NCBI GenBank assembly: GCA_040954595.2
Contig: CM082588.2
Location: 1,984,001 to 2,048,000 of the forward strand
Reading direction: 5' to 3'
Length of the DNA: 64,000 nucleotides
Source of the DNA: Balanoglossus misakiensis
Lineage: Eukaryota; Hemichordata
Numbering within the stretch: the stretch's first letter is position 1; every line of letters starts with the position of its first letter. The position numbers and the translations under genes are program-made. Positions 10,552 to 23,121 of the stretch are shown in pieces. The notes under the pieces are model-generated. The model made no database searches. It saw nothing but the letters and a program-made list of their open reading frames with translations, and was not told the DNA's origin.

Positions 10552-13209
10552 ATGGGTGTGTGGTGGTTATCGATGTCAGTGTTTCTGCTGTGTCTATCGT
10601 CTGCTTCACGGCCACTGGCTGCCAGTGAGAGTGACGTGAAACAGTGGAGTACCATTTGGCCGAATGCCACAGTCGTGATTGAAGGTGAGACGGTGAAGTT
10701 TAACTGTGTTGTTTACAACAAGACGAGACACCTCGCTTGGGGTTATCTAACCGAGACGACTGGGAATCAGCCGCCTGTATTGGTATATCAAAACGGAACG
10801 TTTCCTCGGAAAGTTCCTCAATCTCTCACATCTAGAATAGACCTGGCGGTCAACCTTACCTTGGGGGAGTTCAACTTGACACTGTCAAATGTAACCAGGC
10901 AAGACGAAGGGCTGTATCAGTGCATTTTGTATAATCCGTATTTTATGTCAGAGGCTAGATTGACTGTTTTGGTACCACCAGAAGATGATTACCCTAACTG
11001 CTCAACATCTGCTGATGATAGTTCTTTACAAGAAGGAGACACTATCAACCTTTCTTGCCAAAGCCAAGGCGGAAAGCCAAAAGCGAACCTGACATGGCTG
11101 ATTGGGGGTCTGGAATTGTCCTCTGTAAGGTCAAACGTTTCCAACACAATAACCACCGAGATCGTACTATCACGAAGTCACAATGGTGCGTTGTTTGTTT
11201 GTACTGCGACCAGCTCTGCACTACCAAATTCTCGAGTCTGCAGAATTGGACCCCTGAACGTTCAATACAAACCGAAGGTGACCGTGACACCACAAAATGT
11301 CAATGTCAGTTTGGGGGAGGGTGCGTTGTTCACCTGCTCCGTCGACGCCAATCCGATGCCACGGCTTGATCAAGTAAACTGGATCGTTGGCACGGGAATA
11401 CATATGAATGGAAATTATAGCGAGACAGTTATAAACAGCACGGTTTTTCAAATATTTGTAGCGCCAATCACAGCTGGACTAAACAACTCGAAGGTTGCCT
11501 GCAATGTTACTAATTCTGTCGGCTGGGATTCGGATTATGCAAGAATTTTTGTGTTCCCTAATAACCCGATAAACGAGGAGCCTGTATGGGACTCTGGATA
11601 CACTCCATTGGCGACCACCATCGCTATAGCCACAGCTGCAGTTGTCTTTTGTTGCGTCGTCTGCATATTAACGGTTCACACACTGAGGAAGTGTTCCGGG
11701 ACACGTAAACAGTTTCAGTTCCACAGAACGCAGAAAGGAGAGACGGGTCTCATTTGCAACTATGACGGATTTAAATTTTACGACTTCGCCAACCCCCAAA
11801 CCGTCACCGACGACTCGCCGACGCAAATGAGGGAGACGCTGACGGACGGGGAAATCCAATCTCGCGACAGAAATGCAGGTGTCCCCTTGACGATAATAGA
11901 AACCCACCATTACGAAACGGTGGAAGAAGTTCGTCCAGGCACCGTGATATCGGACAGTGGGCACACCGACGGGGCACACGACACAGATAACCGAAACAAC
12001 AATTTGGGTGAGCACAATGGTAAAGAAAGCGTCACGACTCAAGCTGAAGTCGCTAACCTGGACGGAGCTACCCCTGTTGAGGCGGGTGGTGAATCTGTCG
12101 CCCCGAAGAACCCAGAGCCTCAATACGCAGTGCTTGTTCCGGAAAGCTCGTCCGAAGACGACGACCAAGTGGAACTGGCGACAGACGCCGTTACCAGGAG
12201 CGCCAACAACGGTACAAAAGCCACACCACCAACCGGCTTTCCAGAGCCGCAATACCATACTATCGACGACACGGATACAGTCGACAAACAAATGGAGAGT
12301 AAGGCGACCCAAGGAGAACCTATGAGACGGAGTCTTCATTATGCGTGTACTTACGTTGACGGACGGGTGAGGGAGGAGCCCGATACTGATTCGAGTAACG
12401 TTGCACCACCCCAACCCCCAATATCACCGGTGTTCAGTGAGAGTGATACAGGACAGGGTTTCAGAAAGAAATCATTCACTAATCCATACAAAATTGTGGA
12501 CATCGGTAGTCTATTGGACAGAGATGTTGCTGACTGCACTCCCTCGTGCACGGTCGCATACGACACGCCTGTTAACAGTAAAGATTACATCGAAAAAGAA
12601 AGCGACAATACTGGAGTAGAAGAGGGCAATGTTGGCAGAATTTCTCCTGTTGGCCGGAAAGACGAACCACTGCCGTCTCACAAAATTGAAAGCACGGAAA
12701 GCACAGCAGAAAGCGAGGTCGAACGAGCAACAGACGATTTCGAGAGCAGCGCCTCTGACGGTGACGCATGTGGATCGGTCGAAAATGCAGAACATCCGTA
12801 TGCTACGATTGACGACAGTGCACCGACGAGGCCTAATGGAACAGAAGTGCAACGAGAAGACAGTGACCTCCCACTGCACTATGATTATGCGTATATGGAT
12901 AGAGACACAAGGGACAATAATTCCAACACATTTCCCAATATGGCGGCACTCGCGCAGAACACGGTGAACAATCGCAGCGACCAAAACTTCCAAGACAACC
13001 AAACGAATCCGTACGAAACTGTGGAACTGAGTCCAGAGCTAGCAGCACCCGTCCCGATACCGAATCAGAATACATCTCATGATCTTTGCCAAAATGTTGC
13101 CACCGACGAATCTGATTCAGACGACTATTCTGATATAGTTGACGACAGCGGTCTCTCGTCAGCTCAACTCAGCGATGAAGGTGAACATGACTCGTCCGAG
13201 ATACAATGA
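10552..13209 (+). CDS. Long-tailed three-Ig-domain receptor with multiple tyrosine motifs (paralogue B)
   Basis: The product is a predicted 885-residue type I membrane protein, again in one uninterrupted exon. The ATG at 10552 starts a signal peptide (about 1-25). The ectodomain has a V-like Ig domain (C52/C124, with the DEGLYQC signature), then two C2-like domains (C169/C217 and C262/C317) very similar to those of the upstream gene, all rich in N-glycosylation sequons. The transmembrane helix spans about 352-377. The acidic, disordered tail of about 506 residues has 16 tyrosines, many in Y-x-x-V/I/L context: Y454 ETV, Y525 AVL, Y568 HTI, Y646 KIV, Y750 ATI, Y821 ETV. Y779 AYM fits the YxxM class bound by PI3-kinase p85. 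These resemble ITIM-like or SH2-docking sites, but the -2 residues (H, P, N) do not fit the strict ITIM consensus and the spacings do not fit an ITAM. Two tail segments (about 564-655 and 747-830) look like an internal duplication. Kinase or phosphatase recruitment is inference; the ligand is unknown. Confidence 0.88.
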   Translation: MGVWWLSMSVFLLCLSSASRPLAASESDVKQWSTIWPNATVVIEGETVKFNCVVYNKTRHLAWGYLTETTGNQPPVLVYQNGTFPRKVPQSLTSRIDLAVNLTLGEFNLTLSNVTRQDEGLYQCILYNPYFMSEARLTVLVPPEDDYPNCSTSADDSSLQEGDTINLSCQSQGGKPKANLTWLIGGLELSSVRSNVSNTITTEIVLSRSHNGALFVCTATSSALPNSRVCRIGPLNVQYKPKVTVTPQNVNVSLGEGALFTCSVDANPMPRLDQVNWIVGTGIHMNGNYSETVINSTVFQIFVAPITAGLNNSKVACNVTNSVGWDSDYARIFVFPNNPINEEPVWDSGYTPLATTIAIATAAVVFCCVVCILTVHTLRKCSGTRKQFQFHRTQKGETGLICNYDGFKFYDFANPQTVTDDSPTQMRETLTDGEIQSRDRNAGVPLTIIETHHYETVEEVRPGTVISDSGHTDGAHDTDNRNNNLGEHNGKESVTTQAEVANLDGATPVEAGGESVAPKNPEPQYAVLVPESSSEDDDQVELATDAVTRSANNGTKATPPTGFPEPQYHTIDDTDTVDKQMESKATQGEPMRRSLHYACTYVDGRVREEPDTDSSNVAPPQPPISPVFSESDTGQGFRKKSFTNPYKIVDIGSLLDRDVADCTPSCTVAYDTPVNSKDYIEKESDNTGVEEGNVGRISPVGRKDEPLPSHKIESTESTAESEVERATDDFESSASDGDACGSVENAEHPYATIDDSAPTRPNGTEVQREDSDLPLHYDYAYMDRDTRDNNSNTFPNMAALAQNTVNNRSDQNFQDNQTNPYETVELSPELAAPVPIPNQNTSHDLCQNVATDESDSDDYSDIVDDSGLSSAQLSDEGEHDSSEIQ

Positions 13210-13312
13210 GAAGAGATATAATGAACAAATACATATTTATTTCAGGATTAACAAGTTTTTTTCTCAGTTATCATGACTACAATTTCACCAGGCTAAACAG
13301 CTTGGAAGTTAT

Positions 13313-13318
13313 ATTAAA
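13313..13318 (+). promoter_or_regulatory. Putative polyadenylation signal of paralogue B
   Basis: ATTAAA, the commonest variant hexamer, lies about 100 bases past the stop codon of the long-tailed receptor. No AATAAA is nearer. Confidence 0.35.
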
Positions 13319-16300
13319 CTATTTGGCAATTAATACTAGTACATGTACCCAGTTTGCTGAAGATCCCCTGATGGGCGCCCTCTAGAAAGACGTATCTTTT
13401 TTCTTCGTTATAAGTGTTGACACAGGGAGATCCTTATATCTTGTTGACGCAGTTCTATTAGAAATAATGTTTCAAGAATATCAACAAATGTATGGTTTTG
13501 TCATGCACTTTCCCTTCGCTCGTTCCAGATCTGCATGGCGCCGATATAGTTGAGCGGATTGACGTAAATGTTGAACTTGAAACCATTAAAGCGTGAACCG
13601 AGTCATCTCACCAGAGATTTAACGGACTACTTGTCATGAATATTTAGCGTGAAATCTTACATCACTTTGTCAGAAAATCGAAGTTAATTGAAACGGGAGA
13701 GCAAGCTCATCACTAACTATCAACCCCTGTCAGGCAACGGTAGATTTATCGTTCTGAATCCTCTACCATGCATTGCTTCATTTGTCGTCCATTATCGGCT
13801 CCATTTTCCGTTCTACTTATCCCCTGCAGTTCAGCACAGTCGCTCAAATTAACAGCGTGTGGCTTATTCTGCCGAACAAACTAGTCTGGTGTGAACATCT
13901 GCCCGGAGCAAATTCAGTGATCCCATCTTTGAAATGGATGCGTATTGAACAAGCTTCCTTATCGCATGCAGATACACACATCGGCGATATCGGAGCAAAA
14001 CATTGACGACCACATCGGTCTGCACGTCGCGCAAGAAAGGCGAGAATGAGCTGCAGAAGACACGTTGTGAATATTTAAAACCCGCTCGAAAACAAGCAAC
14101 TTAGACCTTCAATCGTTGACAGGCCTTATCGAACGCTATCGAGTGCTTGATGCGCATCAGCACATATTCTCGGAGCGTAATTAATTAGGTCGGAGAATCA
14201 CACCGAACTTTGATCGGTCGACGATTTATGATAATGGTTCCTCGGCGACGTCGACCTTTTCCCCGCTAAATCTGGGATTGAACCTGAGGGGACACAGTGA
14301 CTCTGTGCGTTCTAATTTGACATAGATGGGGTTTCTAGGGTTGGATTCTACGACTCAAGGGGCCACAGTGTACTTTTCAGTCCGCAAGCATTTTCACAAT
14401 GATTTCAACCAAACGTTGACCACAAAGACTTGGCGCAATCCTAAACTAACCACACATCAACAAAAATAAAAAAAGCAAGTTATACCGTCTAGAGAAGAAA
14501 ACAATTGTGGATGCATGATAAGCTGTCGGGTTCCATGACCCGTGCGTGGTACTATTGATGAGGTTTAAAGCCACAAATCTTAAGACTTGTTGTGTCTTGA
14601 GAAACCGCGGCGACCTTGAAGATTAAGGAATGTAGATTGCGAAGTTGAGGTGAGCGGTGAGATTGGAAAACGATTACCGACGACCTGGAAATTAGTCCGA
14701 AGGGTTTTGGAAATCCTCCCAGGCTACACCGGGACGCCATGTTTATCGAGTTCAGACGCACAGTTCACAAATCTCAAAAGACATTGAGGTAATAAAACCG
14801 ATCTTCATGTTGTGTGAAAAACTCGCCCAACTTTAATGTTTCACGACAGTAGTGTGGACACTACAACCGATCATTGCAATGAGTGTATTGTGAAGTGTTC
14901 AGCTTTCGTGCGGAAACTTGAGAAAACCACTTTCGACCAATTGCTAAGAGGCGCTTCTTGTACATTTTACAAGTTCTTGACATTTTCGCCAATTGAGAGG
15001 AAAATAAGACGAGGCTACTTGGAGATGAGGAGGAGGGTGAAGAAAATGTCACGATTGTAATCGTGATGTACGGACGCCGAATATTTTTAAAGTACTCTGC
15101 AAACGAAAGCACTTAGAAAACTTTCAGAGCTAAATTTTCAATTTGTATGCAAATTACATCACAGGTTCGATCTTGTTGAGTCGCCACAACATGGCGTTAC
15201 CTTGCCACCTGGAGGAAGTAAGTAACAAACGTGTAAAAGTATTTCATGGATAAACTAATGATAATGCAATTCCGAATGCGATCAAGATATGCGAAAGTTG
15301 ATCGCGAACGTCTACCAAACAAATCACCTCGTTTTTAACCCAAGGGAATGAGCGAAAACTAAAAAAATAAAGTTCAGTCGAATGCCCTACGAGCAGTTGT
15401 CACAGTGTCATGAGCAGACAGTCACACTCATGATTAAGATATCTTATTTGAAAGACAGGCGAAGACAGGAATTTCAGTCTAATAACAGAGGTGACGTCAC
15501 AAATGGTCCATTCATGTTAGCGGGAGTTTTTTATATAAAGAAATTGTTAATGATGCGTGCATTCTGTCAAAAGATAAACCTGTCATCTCTGTACGTGTTT
15601 TTGTGTGTGACGAATATCTCATTCGCATTAAACACGTGCGTCCTTTCAAGATATTAAATCAATATTTAATTATCTATTCAGTCCTATGCTGGGTCAGCGA
15701 CCTCTTATTTTGAGCGAAAATTACTTCGTCGGACCTCTCTTTCACGTCGGATGATGAGGTTACATCCACGAATGGCAGCAATGGACGATCGACCGAGCAA
15801 GTCTTTGGAGAACAACTCCCAGGGGACGCCACAGCGCGAAATTAAACGAACTCAAGCATGGTGAATTGAAGGTTCGTCAGAATAAAAAAGGGCAGCGTAA
15901 ACTTTCCTGAATACATATCCGATTTACAGATTACGAACGTTCCCACGTAAACGATATGAAATGCAAAACGCATAATGAACCACTGACATCGTATATTTGA
16001 TCTTAATTCTTGCAGCCATAAAATATGCTTTGGATTAATTCCAGAAAAAGTGATTGTGGAAATGTCAAATTGATATTAATCCGCCCATTCTTCATATCAG
16101 ACTATCAGAGATACAATACTTCTATTTCAAGCCAAAGCTCTTTTAGTAAAAAATAATATATGTAAATCATGCAGGCGACTTGTTTCCATCTGGACATCAT
16201 TCCATCTCTAGATCTGTTCAAATCCAACTCTGTCATATCTGCCTGCCTTTTGCACTGATCTGTATATCAGCATGTTTCTCTGAACCCATGGTCACGTACC

Positions 16301-19300
16301 TAATGGCGGTGTAGGACACACGTACACAATCACAGACCGTTAACACGATTTACGTATACCATAATCAGCGTCATGAGTATGACTTCTTGCCGGGGGATGA
16401 ATTTTATGAGGACGGAACTGAGAAGAAGGTCGTTTAAGCGAATTTTAATACCGTCACGCAAACACGATGAAGACTCCATTAAAAAAGACATTGGGCAAGC
16501 ACTAATGCATTGCGTTACATTCTACGGTTATGTTGGAGCACTGTTCATCGCTACAGGGCAAATGAATCAAGCGTAAAACTAATGAAGAAATAAAAGCGAT
16601 AGTATGCACAGAAGTATATTTAAGTATTATTAACTTCAAAAGTGTCCTTATATGACCAGGGCATTCAAAGGATCACATGATATTTCAAACTTCAAAACTG
16701 TAATCCTTCCTGTCAACGCGCCCTCACACGCAAGTTTTTTCACGTCTGCCACATCCAGTCAAAACATGGTGCTTTTATAAACACCTGTTGATTGTGGTGA
16801 TGCAACGCGGTACTTTGTGGCACACCTGTTCGGCAAAATTCTGTCCCGTGAGTATTTTTTATTGTTGACTGACAGCTTTGAATCAAGCAAATAAGAGAAA
16901 AAAATAAACGCTTTCAATGAAGTATTCTCAAAAACCTTAAATGAATGGACTTATACCCAAAAGCAAAAGCGTTTCCTGTCCCTTTTCACAGTGGCGATGC
17001 AATATGAATAATTGCTGTGTTCTGTGTTCGCCACATCAACCATCTTTTGTTTGTCTTTTTATAATCTTTAATGTATTTTTTTCATACTCGACGAGTTTCT
17101 TCTGACTCGAAGCCATTTTTCCATGTTTGCTCATCTATAATTTACGTTTGATTTATTACTTCGTCAGCGTCTCCGACGACTAGGGAACCGACTTCACACC
17201 TTGACGCTGTGAGACCATCCTGTACGTTCTACAAAATGTCGTGTGACAGCGATCTATCATCGCCAATATACGCCCCGCCCGCATTTAGTTCACTTTCAGT
17301 AGTTTGTTGAGGGTGTGATCGTACACATACCGTGAACGTGGCGGCTACTCACACCGCCGATGCATCATCATTTACAGCCCAGGGACGCTGGTCACGGTTG
17401 TGTTGCTTCGCAGTTGTATTTTCCGCACTCACACCTTCGAAAAAAGAATCGCAAATTGTGTGAAGTGCGACCCCGTATTATTGCCACGATGACACGACAG
17501 TTAACAACAGCGGTCGGGGAATTGAGAGGTGTTCCTATCTCGTGGTTTTATAGCTTGTTTCTCGAACTATTCACAGAGGACATGTCGACATATGGTGTCA
17601 GAAAATTACACGGGTCTTCGCGGCTTTGCATTCCCATGATGTCTTATTCGTGACTCGCATATAGTCATACAAGAATATGCCTTAATAATAGGACGATATA
17701 AAGTGAAAGGCATAGTGCGGTCCACACTGCACCGTGACCGTTGTAGATATTGCTGTTTTTCACACACATACACGGGACGGTCGTTTGAGGTTGCCTCTGT
17801 GACTTATAGTCCCTTTGATTACAAGGACTCGTCCCCAACGTGCAGGCGATTGTGTGAACGCGCACGACACAACAGAAACACCCAACTCCCTTGCCATTTC
17901 ATGGAACAAATGCCCCTAAGAGATGAAAACACCCATGGCTGACGTCGCTTTGTAAATAAAGTAAAAAGAAAGACGATAAGACGTATAAATTCAGGGCAGA
18001 GTAATTGAATCTGCCATTGGCGGGCTTTCCTGCTGTCAAACCGAGCAATTATGGCGCTTAGCTGCGAGTTTCATTATTTGTACCATAGCGGATTACCATG
18101 CGGACTGGTGCGTATTTTATAGGGATTAAATCTACTCAGAAAACTGATCCGCTCAGCGAACAACATGATTCAATAGCTCAGGATGGGTTGATTTCTTTCT
18201 TACAGTGGACGTGCAAATTGAGGTAATGAACGGCGGGTAATATCATGCTAAGCCGCAAACAGGCGACTGCAGTAAGCTATAGCTGTACAGAGGAGAAACT
18301 GGATAATGAAAACGTGTAGATTCAATAAGCCTTACTCCAGATTATCTGCTCAAACAGAAGCGCGCAAATTATGGGCAAGTTCTTTGGCAGCGCACAATAT
18401 GGTAGATGTCTCATAATTCATCAACAATGCATAGGGCAGATTTAAGACAGGGTATTTGAATTAATTTCGTTTGTCGTATACTGACCGATAAGACCTGGGC
18501 CGTTTGATCGTCGTCGGCACACATACATGTACACATATCTAAAGCATTGCAAGTCGTTTCACTGGGTGAAAGTTTCACTGACCCAGACATGCGCCGTCTG
18601 TGCACCGACTTGTGAGCTGCAGACGATAGCGACATCGGTAACCAAATCTCGAAGCTGACATTTCCCTAGCACGACAGTGGCATTAGTGGTATTCTTGAGA
18701 AGAATTGGAATCCTTCTTAGGAATAGCGGAGACTACAGAAGTCTCAGGAATTCTCTGCGGATAGGGTCGCACAGCGTCCACCGAGGGCCACCTGCTGCTA
18801 CTGCGTTCATTCAGTGACAGCCTCCGATTGAGATGCGCCGCCGAAATCAGGATTTACCGAGCGCTGTGGATTGCAGGGACTTAGCGACGGCAACAGATAG
18901 CGTTTACAGCTGTTTCACTGAAAAGTTCTTAATCATTCAACCATAGATTCTGCGATCAAGTTATCATTCCAGGAATGTTAAGGCCAACGGAGACAGATCT
19001 CGTCATCTGTAAGAAAAAAAGAGTGCAGGTCGTCTGGAATCTGCGTCGTGAGGGGATGATGTCGCATCTCTGAGCACTCTGAACCAAAATGCCCGGCAGA
19101 CTACTCGAATTAACCCCGTGAACTTTCTGCATGTTAGCCACTTAACTTTTTAACTCGTTAGATTCCTCGAGAAATTAAACTATTACCCCTGTTAACTACG
19201 TCTGAATAGCTATATTCAGGTCCGCACCACGATTTGACGATGTGCACGAACGATGAATGTATGTAGAAGCCTCAGCAGCCTATTATTTATTGCCCAAGTC

Positions 19301-19384
19301 AATGCATGACAAGCTAAACAATCTGGTATATTCCACATACGGCTGTAATAGGACGAAATGCAAATATTCTCTTCACTTGGCCGC

Positions 19385-19437
19385 AGAGAGAGAGGAAGGG
19401 AGAGAGTTAGAGAGACAAATAGACAGAGAGAGACGGA
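19385..19437 (+). repeat. GA-rich imperfect simple repeat
   Basis: A purine-rich run is made mainly of GA dinucleotides with AGAC and GGAA interruptions. It is low-complexity DNA. Confidence 0.7.
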
Positions 19438-22105
19438 ACGTACACAAATACATTCATCGACCTAGATTTTGAGGGAAAATAGCCTCACCAAGACATTCAT
19501 CATGCCAAGATGTCTTTGATTCATCTCCAGTGACTTTGCATTTAGATGGAATCCAGGATTTATTTTCGGTGGGAATACTTGTTCCCAGTAATGGCAAAAT
19601 GGGGATTTCAATCACATGAGACATGTCTGGCCATAAATTGAAAATTTGAAGGTCATGGTCTATCTCCAAAACGTAAACAAATGATGGCAACGATAGTTTC
19701 AGTTAAATGTGAGAAAGGTTGGCAGTGTTTGCATGAATTGTCCAACATAACGAATTGTCACACCGTTGTTGTGCTTTTTTAAAAGTGGAGATCAGAGGTG
19801 TATCACCGTCTCAGGCGAAAGCATTGAGTAGGTGACTAAACAGACCATTTCTTATTTACTGGCGCAGATGTTACAGGAATTTGGATTAGAAATCTATCAT
19901 CTACACAATCCGTTGTCGTCATAGAAACGACGGAAGCTGCGTCTTGTAAACGGCAGCTCAAAAGCGGAGCCCAGCGAACAAATACCGATTGCTACAACGT
20001 TGTCCACATTGACTGCACATTCAGGGGTGGCTTGTGACTAGGGTTTTCATGCCTTGCTAGAAAGATTCACCTGATTAAACCTGTCCTGAGGTACATGCAA
20101 AGATTAAGTGCTAACATGTCAGATCGTACATAATGCCATTAAACCCTCAATTAACGCTGATTGAGGGTGACCTCGTCCGCGAGTGATTTCTTTCATACAT
20201 ATTTATGGAACGCACAGGTCTGGTCTTCATAGGTGATGTGGGATCTCGAAGGGCCAACTGTTTTGTTAGAACTAGGCATCATTGACAAATACTTTCTCAA
20301 GTGAATCTATGTTTAATACTTTAGACAACCACAACGTCTGGGTCAGTCAGTCCCCTCACGTAGTCACGCCCGATGTTTTCTCGGAATAATCTACTTACGA
20401 GTGCATCGGATCAATATTAACGGTCTCATTTGATGCGAGGTGTTACAATGACCCCGCACAGACTGACGCTCTCCCAACGGAGAACAAGAAAGGCAAGATC
20501 CACTTGCGGTCTTCAGAGAAACTTGATAGTCAGAACGTTTTGAGAATTTATAAAATGGCACCCATGTTAGTTAGTTTTCATTCCCCTGCGACCAAGTGCT
20601 TTATCGCCACGATTTATCCCGGTCAAAGCTTTGGCGAGGGTAAACGCCCAACGGACGATTTCACACGAGCCATGGGTCTTGAAAATATCGTAAATGATTC
20701 AACAGGAACGGCGAAAATGTCAAATATACGCCTACCTCACTTTAATTCTGAGTGAATGTGCAATACCCTGGTTGTCAAAACGCCAAGTTACACGATTGAC
20801 GTACAGGTTTAAAAACGCAGTGACTAGGTTTGAACCCAGTTCGAGATCTGTGCAGATTTTTGAACCAAGAATTCCGTAGGGAGAATGACTGTATTATTAG
20901 TCAGTACGGATTGTCATGTGTTTCACAATTTTCTGCATATCCACTGGTGGTTGCCATGGCAGTTATCTGAGTCGCTCTGTATGTGTTTCAAGATAATTGA
21001 ACCATTTTGGAAGGTAGAATCTTTAATAATCAATGGAATCACGGGAAACATTAAAACGCCCTCCCCAGAGGGAACGAGAAACTCTCGCGATTTGCCGTTC
21101 AACGCACTTTGTAGTGCTACAGCTTGGCAAGACTGTTTCAAGTAGAATAATGTATGAAGGCTAGTTCAGAATCGTGCTGCTCAGCCATGATACTGTCAAG
21201 CACAAAATAGCGCTGAACATAAATCTGGCTACATCCATGATTTCTTTTGGCAATCTGAATCTTATTGGGTGGTTGTCTTTGCTTCTTGCCGGCTCCCACA
21301 AGCCATTATGTTCCGCTGAGATACACACACCCTCCGCTAAAATTTATGCTTTAGAAACAACAGCTGCAACAGAAAAATGGGCATGTGTCTGTCAACGCCA
21401 TTATTCAGCAGTCCACGCACACAGAAATCCGCTAGAAGCAACCGACGATGACGACAACACAGGAAGACGCCTGAGAAAATCCAACGCTCGTGAATATTTC
21501 CATTGATGTAATATGTTCAATCTAGTGCATCACGTATTCACGTTCAGTTGTCAATCCGTCTCTTCGGAGCCAAGCGCGGAGAAGCAAAGGCGACACATCA
21601 GCGAGGCAGTTATCAAGTTAAGGTGTTGGAAACACTGAAGTAACAGAAACCATGCACCAAGTATCGCCATGTCCCTACAGTTCAAATCTTAGATAACTAC
21701 TTTTGTCACAAGACAAATTTAACTGACGCGTCTTGATCATCATGCACTAGGGATGTTAAACGGATGCAACGGAATGGGGACAAATTATCGTACATCAGAG
21801 AAACTCGAACTATATCTCAACCGAATCAAAATGAAGGCGCTAAAAACCGAATAAGGTTTGACAGTCGAATTGACAACAATCTTCACGTAGTTCAATAAGA
21901 TGTCTTGATCGTCGGGCAGACGTGACTTGCTTTGTTAATTCTTAGTCGGCACAGTTTCATTTTGTTCCAATACTTTGCATTTAATCTCGTTAAGTGCGGT
22001 GTAGTTTCTGCAAAACCCTTTTGAGATTATAGATTCATAAGGCAGATAAACATCAAGGTTACATACATCCAGTTGCATATACACATACATATGTACATAC
22101 GACCG

Positions 22106-22106
<1 letters not shown>

Positions 22107-22166
<60 letters not shown>
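22107..22166 (+). repeat. (AGAC)15 microsatellite
   Basis: Fifteen perfect copies of AGAC stand in a row. The apparent minus-strand open frames full of Cys-Leu-Ser-Val across this tract are repeat artefacts. Confidence 0.95.
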
Positions 22167-22167
<1 letters not shown>

Positions 22168-23095
22168 CAGGTTTTGAAATTTTGTTGATTAAGAGACCGA
22201 TTTCTATCGTCTCCAGTTGATTTTGGCCAAGTATGACCTAAACCTAGCTGCAGGGTAGTTTGCATTTATATAGGCAACCCCATGACCCCATTTTGAAAGA
22301 AATAAAATATCTCCACTCGCCACCATTCAGTTTAAGGAAACCGAAACCGAAAAGAAAGCGGAAAAGGTCACGACCTTACATATCATTCAAGAATTGTACC
22401 ATCGGAGAAAAACCAATCCCAGTGACGCAATACACTTAATTTCCCAACCTAGGCGGTACACGGAGAGAATTGGCGTGTAAAATTTTATCTTCATCGTCGA
22501 GTCGTTTAATGGCCACTTACGCTGTTGCGAGGGCAACAACCCTGAGAGAGTACATGAAACGTCCAAATTGATTCTGGTGGATTCTTGTTCTAAGCAGCCT
22601 TCAGTTTCAATCATTCAATTAAAACCCCGTGGTTTGTTGAACCTGCTGGGTGCACTATTTTCAGAGGTAAACAGAGGCTGACTGAGCTTAATTAGTTTTC
22701 CCCGGATAACTAGAAATACCCGCACTTTAATTCCCGTGCACATCGACATAACTCGTTGCCAATAATCACTGTAATAGACTTTCCAGCCCGATGACTTCGT
22801 CCCCAATTTCCCGGGGGCGGTTTACTTGATAACATGTTTTCTGCCCCCGCTCTAGGCGAGTAATTTCACAAAGCAAACGAGAGCTACAGCGGTTGCTTGA
22901 CGTGAACGATAATTCTGTTGAGTGTGAAGGTTATTAGATATAGTTTTCGGGCGTTCTGTTTTCCTTCTCGAGATGGAGTCTGCAAAGGTCTGTATAAAAC
23001 GCATTAAAGGTTCCGCCATTAGTGTAATACACGTTTTTCTTACTGGCCAATTTCTACTTTTTTGTTGATATCCCTATGTCTGTGTGTCTATCTGC

Positions 23096-23121
23096 CTCTC
23101 TCTCTCTCTCTCTCTCTCTCT
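23096..23121 (+). repeat. (TC)n microsatellite
   Basis: An uninterrupted CT dinucleotide run of about 26 bases, flanked by related CTGCC units. Confidence 0.9.

Noticed and set aside
11668-12414. 248-codon open frame on the minus strand
   Set aside because: It lies wholly antisense to the long receptor tail. It is a shadow of a strongly coding plus-strand exon.
20827-20840. GGTTTGAACCC-like pol III B box
   Set aside because: No A box at suitable spacing and no cloverleaf could be drawn.
21935-22265. Minus-strand open frames with repeated Cys-Leu-Ser-Val
   Set aside because: They are translations of the AGAC microsatellite.
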